NCBI GenBank assembly: GCA_019416685.1
Contig: DXWV01000101.1
Location: 78,858-142,857, forward strand
Direction of reading: 5' to 3'
Length of the DNA stretch: 64,000 nt
From: Bacteroides sp.
Lineage (GTDB): Bacteria > Bacteroidota > Bacteroidia > Bacteroidales > Bacteroidaceae
Positions 52,447 through 60,970 of the stretch are shown here, one piece after another; positions within the stretch are counted from its first letter, which is position 1; each line of letters starts with the position of its first letter. The notes beneath the pieces were generated by a model that made no database searches, was not told the origin of the DNA, and worked only from the letters and a program-made list of their open reading frames with translations. The position numbers were made by a program, and so were the translations under genes.

Positions 52447-53919
52447 ATGAAAAGATATATATTAACTGTTTTGTTAGCATTATTCTTATGTGCTGTTCAT
52501 GCACAAGTAATAAGTGGTATTATCAGGTGGGAAGAAAATGTAGATTTTTCTATCCAAACAGGATACGAATATGCTCATATTTTGTCAGAATCATATACAG
52601 AAGAAGTTGGAAATCCTGAAATTCCATGTTGTGTGAAATCTTTTGTTTTGCCTAATGATGTAGTAGTAACAGCAATTCGAATAACTTCTGTAAATCGGCG
52701 TTTAGTAGGTGAGAATTTATTAATAGTTCCAGTCCAATATCCTATTCCAGTGGGAGGAGGGTATTCCAATTGGGTAGAACCTAATGAGTGGGTTTATAAT
52801 TCACCAAATCCTTTTCCGGGACGATATGCTGAAATTATTTCTGATAGAGTGGACTTTGGTGAACATATTGTTTCAGTTAGTTTCTATCCGCTCGAATACA
52901 TTCCTTCTGAAAGGAAATTATATCTCTGTGATTTATCTTTTTCTTTGGAGTATTCTAAAAAAGTGGTGGTTGATGACATTACTTTTTCTGCAGATGGAAA
53001 AATACTAATTAAATATCCGAAAAATAAATTCGATGAAGAATACGTTGTTCCTGAAGGTGTAGAAATAATAGATTCAGAAGCTTTTTATGACAATTGGCAT
53101 TTGAAAAGTATTATTTTACCATTGTCTCTAAAAGAAATAAGAAGTTTTGCCTTTAGGGATAATAGTTTATCTTCTATAACATGGGAACATTTTCCTGAAT
53201 CTATAGGGGACTATATTTTTTATAGAAATGAATTGTTGACATTTCACGTTTCAGAAAACAGTGATAATTGTATATTAGTGGATGGTGTTCTTTTTTCTAA
53301 AGACCAAAAGACTCTTTTCCGTTTTCCTAATAAAAAAATGGATCTTGATGAGAAATATGAAATACCGGAAGGTACAGAAGTTATTTTTAAGAGGGCTTTT
53401 GAAGAGAGTGAAATATATGGTGGGGTCATTTTACCTTCTTCTCTAAAATTAATAGAAGATGCGGCTTTTTCTCTGAGAGATTTTATTCCAACTGCAGGTT
53501 ATGGTCATCGCTGGATTTTTAATGTGGCTTGTAATGCGTTAACTCCTCCTATTATAGTGGGAGATCCTTTTATAGATTCATATTATGTTAATTTATTAGT
53601 TCCTGAAGAAAGCTTTGATATTTATCGTAATACCCGTTATTGGAAAGATTTTTATTCTATCAACGGAACTGGTATAAAATCTAATCAAGTAGGAAATTCA
53701 ATTTCAAAAGTTTGGATAGAGAGTGGTATGTTGTATTTGAAAAGTGACAAAGAAATTGAAACGATAAATGTATATGATGCTAATGGGGTTTGTATTTGGA
53801 GTGAATGTATCAATAATAGGACATGGCAATTGGTTGCTTCAAAACTACCAAAAGAATTGCTTTTAGTGAAAGTTACTACTGTTGATGGTAATAAGGAAAC
53901 TTTTAAACTGTCTTTTTAA
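52447..53919 (+). CDS. Gingipain-type prodomain fused to BspA-like leucine-rich repeats
   Basis: This is a 490-residue secreted protein with a signal peptide (LALFLCAVHAQ). Residues ~20-170 closely resemble the N-terminal prodomain of the C25 protease encoded at 55057. Shared features include GIIRWEENVDF/GTIRWERGSDF, NWVEPN, NPFPG.YAEIISDR.DFG and FYPLEYIP. The protease domain is absent. From V173 the protein switches to LRR_5/BspA-type repeats (ILIKYPKNKFDEEYVVPEGV, HLKSIILPLSLKEI) like those of the next gene. The last ~75 residues look like a degenerate T9SS sorting domain (ETINVYDANGVC, LLLVKVTTVDG). Gingipain prodomains act as inhibitors and chaperones, so a trans-acting inhibitor or binding scaffold for the downstream protease is possible. 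That role is inference. Confidence 0.75.
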   Translation: MKRYILTVLLALFLCAVHAQVISGIIRWEENVDFSIQTGYEYAHILSESYTEEVGNPEIPCCVKSFVLPNDVVVTAIRITSVNRRLVGENLLIVPVQYPIPVGGGYSNWVEPNEWVYNSPNPFPGRYAEIISDRVDFGEHIVSVSFYPLEYIPSERKLYLCDLSFSLEYSKKVVVDDITFSADGKILIKYPKNKFDEEYVVPEGVEIIDSEAFYDNWHLKSIILPLSLKEIRSFAFRDNSLSSITWEHFPESIGDYIFYRNELLTFHVSENSDNCILVDGVLFSKDQKTLFRFPNKKMDLDEKYEIPEGTEVIFKRAFEESEIYGGVILPSSLKLIEDAAFSLRDFIPTAGYGHRWIFNVACNALTPPIIVGDPFIDSYYVNLLVPEESFDIYRNTRYWKDFYSINGTGIKSNQVGNSISKVWIESGMLYLKSDKEIETINVYDANGVCIWSECINNRTWQLVASKLPKELLLVKVTTVDGNKETFKLSF

Positions 53920-54005
53920 GTTTTGTAGAAAAAGAACATATTTGTTGTTATATGTATGAATGACGAAGTTATATAAAATACATTTTTAATGAAACATATT
54001 GAATT

Positions 54006-55043
54006 ATGAATAGAATATTACAGTTTACGTTTTTCATATTTTGGGGTACTCTATTGTATTCTCAGAATGTAATTATTGATGGTGTCATATTTTCCACTGA
54101 TGGGAAAACATTAATTAAGTATCCAAGAGAAAGAATAGATGAAAAATATGTTATTCCGGAGGGTACGGAAATTATAGATAAAGAAGCTTTTTTAAGTACT
54201 GCCTATTTACATGAGATAACTTTACCAACCTCGTTGAAAGAAATAAGGGATGATGCCTTTGCTGGAAGTTCTGCTACTTGCATTGTTTGGTCGAATTTTC
54301 CTGCAATAGTAGGTAAAGGTATTTTTGAATATTCACATATAAAAGAATTTAGATTATCAAATAACAATTTAGATTGTTCATTAATAGAAGGAGTTTTATT
54401 TTCTAAAGACAAGAGAGTATTACTTAAATATCCTCCCCAAAAAGATGGAGATTATTATATCGGGGAATATTCAATTCCTGAAGGAACTGAATTTGTAGAA
54501 GAAAGAGCATTTGAAAGTGCGACCTTACAACATGTCATATTACCCTCTACATTAAAAGAAATAGGCGATCATGCTTTTTGGGTTATTTCTCCTATTCCAA
54601 CAAGAACTGATGATCCTTATTATCGAAGATTATGGAGAGTTACTTGCCGTACTATTACTCCTCCTCTTATTATTGGAGATCCGTTTGCGTATCCTCGTGC
54701 AATAGAGCTCTATGTACCAGATATTAGTTTTGATGTATATTATAATACTGTAGGTTGGAAAGAGTTTAAGACTATAAATGATGTAGAAACTCCTTCATCT
54801 TTAAAACTGATACTATCTCCTACTACTTTGCAGATAAGTTTGACTGATGGTTATTTGAATTTGACAAGTGAAAAAGAACTGTCGAGAGTAATGATCTATA
54901 ATTTAAATGGTTTAGAAATAGCTGATTGTATTTTGAACGGTAATCACTATAGTGAAGAGGTACCTGATCAGACTCCGGAACTTTTTATATTGAAAGTGAT
55001 CTATGCAGATGGTATTGAAGAGGTATTTAAATTATGTAAATAA
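54006..55043 (+). CDS. BspA-like leucine-rich-repeat surface protein
   Basis: This is a 345-residue protein with a signal peptide (FWGTLLYSQ). Residues ~25-250 are LRR_5-type repeats (IDGVIFSTDGKTLIKYP, YLHEITLPTSLKEIRDDAF, LQHVILPSTLKEIGDHAF). The end resembles a T9SS sorting domain (SRVMIYNLNGLEIAD, LFILKVIYADGIEEVF). The repeat part is closely related to the second half of the chimeric gene upstream, so the two are paralogues. BspA-type repeats usually mediate adhesion to host matrix or other bacteria. It ends 13 bp before the C25 protease start, so the two are probably cotranscribed. Confidence 0.75.
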   Translation: MNRILQFTFFIFWGTLLYSQNVIIDGVIFSTDGKTLIKYPRERIDEKYVIPEGTEIIDKEAFLSTAYLHEITLPTSLKEIRDDAFAGSSATCIVWSNFPAIVGKGIFEYSHIKEFRLSNNNLDCSLIEGVLFSKDKRVLLKYPPQKDGDYYIGEYSIPEGTEFVEERAFESATLQHVILPSTLKEIGDHAFWVISPIPTRTDDPYYRRLWRVTCRTITPPLIIGDPFAYPRAIELYVPDISFDVYYNTVGWKEFKTINDVETPSSLKLILSPTTLQISLTDGYLNLTSEKELSRVMIYNLNGLEIADCILNGNHYSEEVPDQTPELFILKVIYADGIEEVFKLCK

Positions 55044-55056
55044 GAATACACAGGGT

Positions 55057-58000
55057 ATGAAAAAGATAATAGGAACTGTAATTGTGTTGTTGGTAAGTTG
55101 GACATTAAATGCTCAAATTAATGGTACGATAAGATGGGAAAGAGGTAGTGATTTTACTCTTCAATTAAATAATAGTTATACAGAGATAGGAACAGAGACG
55201 GAGTACATAACTACTGTGGGGATGCCCCAAATTCCATTTTGTACTAAAACGTTTTTGATACCTGTGAATGCAGAAGTCTCTTTGCGAATAGAGTCGGTAA
55301 GGAAGAATCTAATAACAAAGGATATAATGTTATATCCGGTTCAACCTCGCGTACCCATTGGTTTTGATATGGTAAATGATTGGGTGGAACCTAATTCTAC
55401 TGTGTATAATTCGTCTAATCCTTTTCCTGGTAAATATGCTGAAATAATCTCAGATCGGGAAGATTTTGGATATCATTTGGTCACAGTACGATTTTATCCA
55501 TTAGAATATATTCCTAAAAAGAAAGAATTGTATTCGTGTGAAATCTCTTTTTCTTTGATTTATTCTGCTGCTAAATCTCTTTTCTCTGCGCATACTGTGA
55601 AAAATCAATCTGAAGTATTAAAACGTTTGGATAGAGATTATATCCGTTCTATTGTAGATAATAAAGAAATGTTAGATAATTTCTTTCCAAATATTAAGCA
55701 ACCTGCATCATTCGCTTCGGATAGGAGTTCGATTTCTTCGTTAGAATATAAATTACCGGAATATTTGATTATAACTAATGAAAATTTGAAAAGTGCATTT
55801 CAATTATTAGCTGATTGGAAAACGAAGAAAGGAGTGCCTACTATAATAGAGACTGTGGAGAATATTGTAATTTCATATCCAGGAAGCGATTTACAAGAAA
55901 AAATCCGTAATTATTTAATTTACATGAGACGCAACTATGGATCGCTATTTGTACTATTGGGTGGAGATACGAATATAATTCCTGCGCGTGTGAAAAAATC
56001 GAGGGATGATAAGAGTAAAGATTGGGTTGCCGTAGATTTCTATTATGCTTGCGTTGAAAATGGAAATTTTGATGGTAATAGAAATAATATATTTTTTGAA
56101 TCTGGAGATTATAGTGAAAGTGAAGATTTAGGTTGGTCATTCAGATTAGGAAGAGCACCTGTTGAGAATTTGTCAGAAGCAGAAATTTTTGTAAATAAGA
56201 TTATTCACTATGAAAAGGTTGATATGAATATTGATTATTCTTATATGAAGAATTCTATGGCTGCTGATGCTTTTATATCAAAAGATGAAGACAATATAGG
56301 TTCGTTATCTGATAGTGGAAGAAAGAATATTGCAAATTATTACAACAATACTGGACTTAATCGTTGGCTAATTTATGATCACTATAATTGTAATAATAAT
56401 ACTTCTGTTTGTAGTGGCAGACATAATAATGATATATATATAGATACATCAAATAAGGGAGAAGAATTAAATAAGATTAATTTTATTGCTGCTTTACAAG
56501 ATGGTGGAAATTCCGGTTTGAACCATTTTCATTTGATTTATCATATGGATCATTCATCAGCAGGAAGTATGGGTACTTCATCTAAAGATAAAAATGAGTC
56601 TGTGTCAAACTGGGATATTGATAATTTGCATAATGGATATTATTATAATATATTAATGTCGGGAGGTTGTTCGCCAGCAGATATTACAAAAGATTGCATT
56701 GTAGAGCATTTTTTGACTAATTCGAATGGAGGAGCGGTTGCAGTTTTTGGTAATACAGATTCTGGATATTCAAATGAGCATAAAACATTTGATATTTTTT
56801 TGAAGGAACTTTTTGCACAGAGTAGTGGATTTATTAATAGATATAGCCTGGCTGTCTTACACCAGAAAATAATGGATGATTATTTCAAAAAAGAATGGGA
56901 TGGTTTTGCTAAGAATTGCGCATTTCATCTTTTTGGTGATCCCGAAATGCAAGTCTGGACCGATAATCCCAACACATTGAATGTTTCAATAACACCAGAA
57001 TCTATACAAACCGGAAATAATACTATAACAGTAGTTATAAATGGTTTACCACAAAATGATGTTGCAAAAATCTGCATTCAGAAAAAGGACGAACTGTATA
57101 TTGTGGATCAACTAACTAATGGAAGTCATACTATTAATGTACCTGTACAGACATTAGGAGTTGTGAATGTAACAGTCACTGCCCATAATTTCAGACCGGT
57201 TGAAAGAGACATTCAAGTATTGCAAAATGGTAGTGAGCCAGCTATAGCTGTTGAAGATCTAATTTACAATGACAAGGGGACCGGTGCGAGCATTGGAAAT
57301 GGTGACGGACAGTTGGATGCCGGAGAAACGATTGAATTGACTGTAAAATTGAGAAATACGGGAAACAGCGCATTAAATGGAGTAACAGCATCTTTAGTAA
57401 GTACATCCGATGATATAGAGATCGTAAATGCTAATGCTACATTTGGGAATATTGCCGGTAATGCTGTAGTGGGATCTGTTACTCCGTTCGTTTTCAAAAT
57501 AAATAAAGATAGCGGGGAACATCTGAGAAATAATTCCAGTGGAATAAACTTGAATCTACAAATATCAGTAAATGGTGAAACTAAAACTCAACCGCTTAAG
57601 ATAGATAATATTTATGCTCCTGAAATTGAAATTGGTAATCAAAAGATTACCTGGACAAGCAATGGGAATACTACAGTGGAAGCAGGTGAAACGGTGAAGA
57701 TGAATATTGATTTAATGAATATTGGAAGGGCCGAAGCTATTGGATTGAAAGCCGTACTTATTTCAAACAATATACAGGCATCGTGTCCGTCTACACAAGT
57801 AGCTTATCCATCTATTCCTTTTACTGAGACAAAGACAAATACGATTGCTTTTCAATTTCAGACATCAAGTAGCTATACAGGGACATTGAATTTTACATTG
57901 CAGGTTAGTAATAAATATGGAAAGACCTGGAATTTCTCGGTAAACCCACTGTTGAGGCCTGCTGCTATAGATGTGTCAACTATAAAAACTCAATCTGGTA

Positions 58001-59910
58001 ATACTTCGATAAATGTGTATTGGCCATCTATGGGTGACAAGATAAGTTATAATATATACCGTAGTGATAATGGAGAAAATGGAACATACAGAAAGCTGAA
58101 TAAATTTCCTTTGACTGCCGCTTATTATTTAGATGAAAATCTTACCGGACGAACCGTATTTCATTATAAAGTTGCGGCAGTTTCTGCTAATGGGAATGAA
58201 AGTAACTGGTGTACAGCTTACCGGGCGTGGACTTCGTATCCGGTGGTTAGTCCGTTCCCAAGACGAATTACTACCGGTACTTATTCATCTGAATCTTGTC
58301 CCAATATTGCAGATGTAGATAATGATGGTAAGCAAGAAATATTCTGGATTTATGATTCCCGGTGGAATGACCGTACCAGCTATTTGATGGGATTCCGTCC
58401 TACAGGTGAGGAATTGTTTGATATTGATGGAAATGTGACTACAGTAAGTGGGTTTGCGAAATCGCCAATAATGATGAAAGGACAAGTTGCTTTCGGAGAT
58501 TTAGCTGGGAATGGAGAACAAAATATAGTCGTATCTACGTGGGAGAATAAGGATGGAAATAAAAACGCAGTTTATTGTTATTCTCCATTTGATAAGGATG
58601 GTGATCATAAACCGGATTTACTATGGGAGAAGAAAATTCCGTATTCAATGCATCAAAGTCCGGTAATAGCTAATCTGGATGGGAGTTCGGATGGTACAAT
58701 GGAAGTTCTTATTAAATCGCACCAAACTTCTGATATTTTTATTCTGGATCATAATGGAAAGGAGTTAAGACGATTGAATCCGAATGTTACTGATGATAGA
58801 AATCGTAATTATTCCGCTTTGACAGTTGCTGATCTTGATGATGACGGGCAGATGGAAATTATAGCTTCGTATGATTCTTTGGGTATTTATATTTGGCGAC
58901 AAGATGGAACACCTTTTACTACCAATCCATTTTGGGGAGCAGGAAATCTTCATTTGTCTTCTGCACCTGTGGTGTGTGATTTGAATGAAGATGGAAAAAA
59001 AGAACTGGTTTTTTCTCAATGCAATATAGCTGTTAGTCATGTTTATGCCATAAGTTTGGAAGGAGATAAGAAAGTTTCCGGTTGGGATGAGAGTCAGACA
59101 GTTCCTTATACAACTTCCTATACATTAGATCATAGTCTAGCGGTAGGCGATATAAATAATGATGGACATTTGGAAGTAGTTATATTGGGGCATGAAACGG
59201 TAAAGGCGTGGAAACATAATGGCGATACTATTTTCAGCAGGCATATCAATGGGTTATTACCGCAAATAGATTGGGCAGCTAATGTAAATACACCCATTTT
59301 AGCTGATGTAGATGGGGATGCTATACCGGATATTGTATTCTGTTGCAATAAATACATTTATGCTTTACACAATGACGGTACTGATATTGTAGGATTTCCA
59401 ATTATGTCGGATGAAGAATTTCAAGATACTCCTTGTGTGGCAGATATAGATAATGATGGAAGAAATGAAATAGTCGCCGGTAATGAGAAAGATTTGTATG
59501 TGTGGAAGACCGAAGGTATTCCCACAGCTATAGAATGGGGTGTTAAGCGTGGCAATCCGCAGAATACGGGAGAGTATTTCCCGACAGTTTGTAAACCGAT
59601 GCTGATAAATGCCAATGAAACATGGGACGGGGAATCTCCGTGTGGAAATGTGGTATTACAATCGGGACGGCTGGTGGTTCCGAGTGGTAAGACGATGACC
59701 CTGAATAATACTTCATCGGTGATAGTTCGTTCGGGGACTACGCTTGAAGTAGATGGAGGCAATATCTTGAATGCAAGGGTTGTAGTACAGAAGGGGGGAA
59801 CGATTGTAGTAAAGAACAACGGTGTGATTAAGTTACGTGACAATGCCTGTCTTGAGATAGAAGAGGGAGCGGCAATGGATTTGCCTTACGGAGCTATCGA
59901 TATACCTTAA
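55057..59910 (+). CDS. Gingipain-like C25 cysteine protease with FG-GAP repeats
   Basis: This is a 1617-residue protein from the ATG at 55057, which opens a good signal peptide (VIVLLVSWTLNAQ); the longer frame runs back into the previous gene. Domains in order: prodomain ~20-185; C25 caspase-like protease ~235-645 with H499 (HMDHSS) and C538 (SGGCSPADI), spaced like the gingipain His-Cys pair; an Ig-like domain to ~735; two CARDB-like domains (~738-980, each with a GDGQLDAGET-type start); an FN3-like domain to ~1060; FG-GAP/VCBS calcium-binding repeats ~1075-1510 (NIADVDNDGKQEI, VGDINNDGHLEV, VADIDNDGRNEI); and a short beta-repeat end (~1517-1617). No type A T9SS sorting domain is visible at the C-terminus. 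Peptide specificity is unknown. Confidence 0.82.
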   Translation: MKKIIGTVIVLLVSWTLNAQINGTIRWERGSDFTLQLNNSYTEIGTETEYITTVGMPQIPFCTKTFLIPVNAEVSLRIESVRKNLITKDIMLYPVQPRVPIGFDMVNDWVEPNSTVYNSSNPFPGKYAEIISDREDFGYHLVTVRFYPLEYIPKKKELYSCEISFSLIYSAAKSLFSAHTVKNQSEVLKRLDRDYIRSIVDNKEMLDNFFPNIKQPASFASDRSSISSLEYKLPEYLIITNENLKSAFQLLADWKTKKGVPTIIETVENIVISYPGSDLQEKIRNYLIYMRRNYGSLFVLLGGDTNIIPARVKKSRDDKSKDWVAVDFYYACVENGNFDGNRNNIFFESGDYSESEDLGWSFRLGRAPVENLSEAEIFVNKIIHYEKVDMNIDYSYMKNSMAADAFISKDEDNIGSLSDSGRKNIANYYNNTGLNRWLIYDHYNCNNNTSVCSGRHNNDIYIDTSNKGEELNKINFIAALQDGGNSGLNHFHLIYHMDHSSAGSMGTSSKDKNESVSNWDIDNLHNGYYYNILMSGGCSPADITKDCIVEHFLTNSNGGAVAVFGNTDSGYSNEHKTFDIFLKELFAQSSGFINRYSLAVLHQKIMDDYFKKEWDGFAKNCAFHLFGDPEMQVWTDNPNTLNVSITPESIQTGNNTITVVINGLPQNDVAKICIQKKDELYIVDQLTNGSHTINVPVQTLGVVNVTVTAHNFRPVERDIQVLQNGSEPAIAVEDLIYNDKGTGASIGNGDGQLDAGETIELTVKLRNTGNSALNGVTASLVSTSDDIEIVNANATFGNIAGNAVVGSVTPFVFKINKDSGEHLRNNSSGINLNLQISVNGETKTQPLKIDNIYAPEIEIGNQKITWTSNGNTTVEAGETVKMNIDLMNIGRAEAIGLKAVLISNNIQASCPSTQVAYPSIPFTETKTNTIAFQFQTSSSYTGTLNFTLQVSNKYGKTWNFSVNPLLRPAAIDVSTIKTQSGNTSINVYWPSMGDKISYNIYRSDNGENGTYRKLNKFPLTAAYYLDENLTGRTVFHYKVAAVSANGNESNWCTAYRAWTSYPVVSPFPRRITTGTYSSESCPNIADVDNDGKQEIFWIYDSRWNDRTSYLMGFRPTGEELFDIDGNVTTVSGFAKSPIMMKGQVAFGDLAGNGEQNIVVSTWENKDGNKNAVYCYSPFDKDGDHKPDLLWEKKIPYSMHQSPVIANLDGSSDGTMEVLIKSHQTSDIFILDHNGKELRRLNPNVTDDRNRNYSALTVADLDDDGQMEIIASYDSLGIYIWRQDGTPFTTNPFWGAGNLHLSSAPVVCDLNEDGKKELVFSQCNIAVSHVYAISLEGDKKVSGWDESQTVPYTTSYTLDHSLAVGDINNDGHLEVVILGHETVKAWKHNGDTIFSRHINGLLPQIDWAANVNTPILADVDGDAIPDIVFCCNKYIYALHNDGTDIVGFPIMSDEEFQDTPCVADIDNDGRNEIVAGNEKDLYVWKTEGIPTAIEWGVKRGNPQNTGEYFPTVCKPMLINANETWDGESPCGNVVLQSGRLVVPSGKTMTLNNTSSVIVRSGTTLEVDGGNILNARVVVQKGGTIVVKNNGVIKLRDNACLEIEEGAAMDLPYGAIDIP

Positions 59911-59964
59911 ATGAGCGTGTAATATCTATAAACAGAATGCGTTAAATGTAAAATTAGCTATTAT

Positions 59965-60038
59965 AAAAACACAGATTAACGCGAATTTACGCAAAGATTG
60001 AATTAAATCTGCGATAATTGGCGTTAATCTGTGTTTTA
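59965..60038. repeat. Inverted repeat, family A copy 3
   Basis: The left arm AAAACACAGATTAACGCGAA and the following bases (59965-59999) pair with a right arm (60005-60038) that ends GCGTTAATCTGTGTTTTA. It lies between the convergent C25 protease and yitT ends, at the right border of the accessory block, and probably acts as a bidirectional terminator. Confidence 0.75.
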
Positions 60039-60061
60039 ATGGTTGAAGATATAAGTTGCTT

Positions 60062-60958
60062 TTATTTTACCTTCAGCCTGTCAAACCCCTCTCCGTATAC
60101 TCCAATGACCGAGCTTTGAGAGATGAAAGCATTGGGGTCTATGTCCTTTACCAACCGGAATATCTCAACCGACTGACGCTTATAGGCGAGTACCACAAGC
60201 ACTTTTACATTGTGTTTGCTATACCACCCTATACCATCGAGTACGGTCACTCCGCGGTGGGTCTCTTTGGTTATCCGGTCGGCAATCTTTTCGTAGTCTT
60301 TAGAGAAAATAAAGAACTGTACGGATTGACGGGCACTATTTACAATATAGTCCAGTACAAAACCGATAATAAGCAGCGTTACAAAGCCGAATATCACTCT
60401 TCGCCAGTCGTTGAAAACGAAATAACAAGAGCTGATGATGACAACGTCACAAATCATAATCATACGTCCCAGAGTGACGTCTTTGTATTTGTTGACAATA
60501 GCGGCAATAATATCCGTACCGCCGGTGCTTCCGTTACAGTTGAATACTACGCCTAAACCTATACCACACATTACTGCTCCGATCAGGCAGGCCATGAAGT
60601 CCTGTCCTTCGCCCAATACTTTGGGAGGAACACCATCTGCCCCGTTTACTACTAATTGTAGAAACCATAGCAGAAACGTAAGCATGAAAATGGCATACGT
60701 GGTTTTAATGCTGAACTTCGGACCGAGTATCTTGATGGCAAAAGTCATCAGTACGGCATTGATGATGAAATAGGACCATTGGATGGGAAATCCCGTGGCA
60801 TAATAGATGATGGCACCAATACCTGTAGTACCCCCGGTGGTAATCTGATACGGGATCAGAAAAGCAGCCCATCCGAGGGCATAACTGAACAATCCGAGTG
60901 TGATGAAGATGTAATCTCTGGCTTCCCGCATCACTTCAGCTTTTGTAGGTTTATACAT
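60062..60958 (-). CDS. YitT family membrane protein
   Basis: This is a 298-residue inner membrane protein. About five to six hydrophobic segments fill residues 15-200, with the YitT signature TTGGTTGIGAIIYYATG and the second half-repeat NGSTGGTDIIAAIVNKY. A C-terminal cytoplasmic DUF2179 domain spans ~205-295 (RGVTVLDGIGWYSKHNVKVL, then DPNAFISQSSVIGVYGEGF). The function is unsettled. It lies 12 bp downstream of leuS on the same strand and is probably cotranscribed with it. Confidence 0.9.
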   Translation of the reverse strand: MYKPTKAEVMREARDYIFITLGLFSYALGWAAFLIPYQITTGGTTGIGAIIYYATGFPIQWSYFIINAVLMTFAIKILGPKFSIKTTYAIFMLTFLLWFLQLVVNGADGVPPKVLGEGQDFMACLIGAVMCGIGLGVVFNCNGSTGGTDIIAAIVNKYKDVTLGRMIMICDVVIISSCYFVFNDWRRVIFGFVTLLIIGFVLDYIVNSARQSVQFFIFSKDYEKIADRITKETHRGVTVLDGIGWYSKHNVKVLVVLAYKRQSVEIFRLVKDIDPNAFISQSSVIGVYGEGFDRLKVK

Positions 60959-60970
60959 ATAGATTTTATT

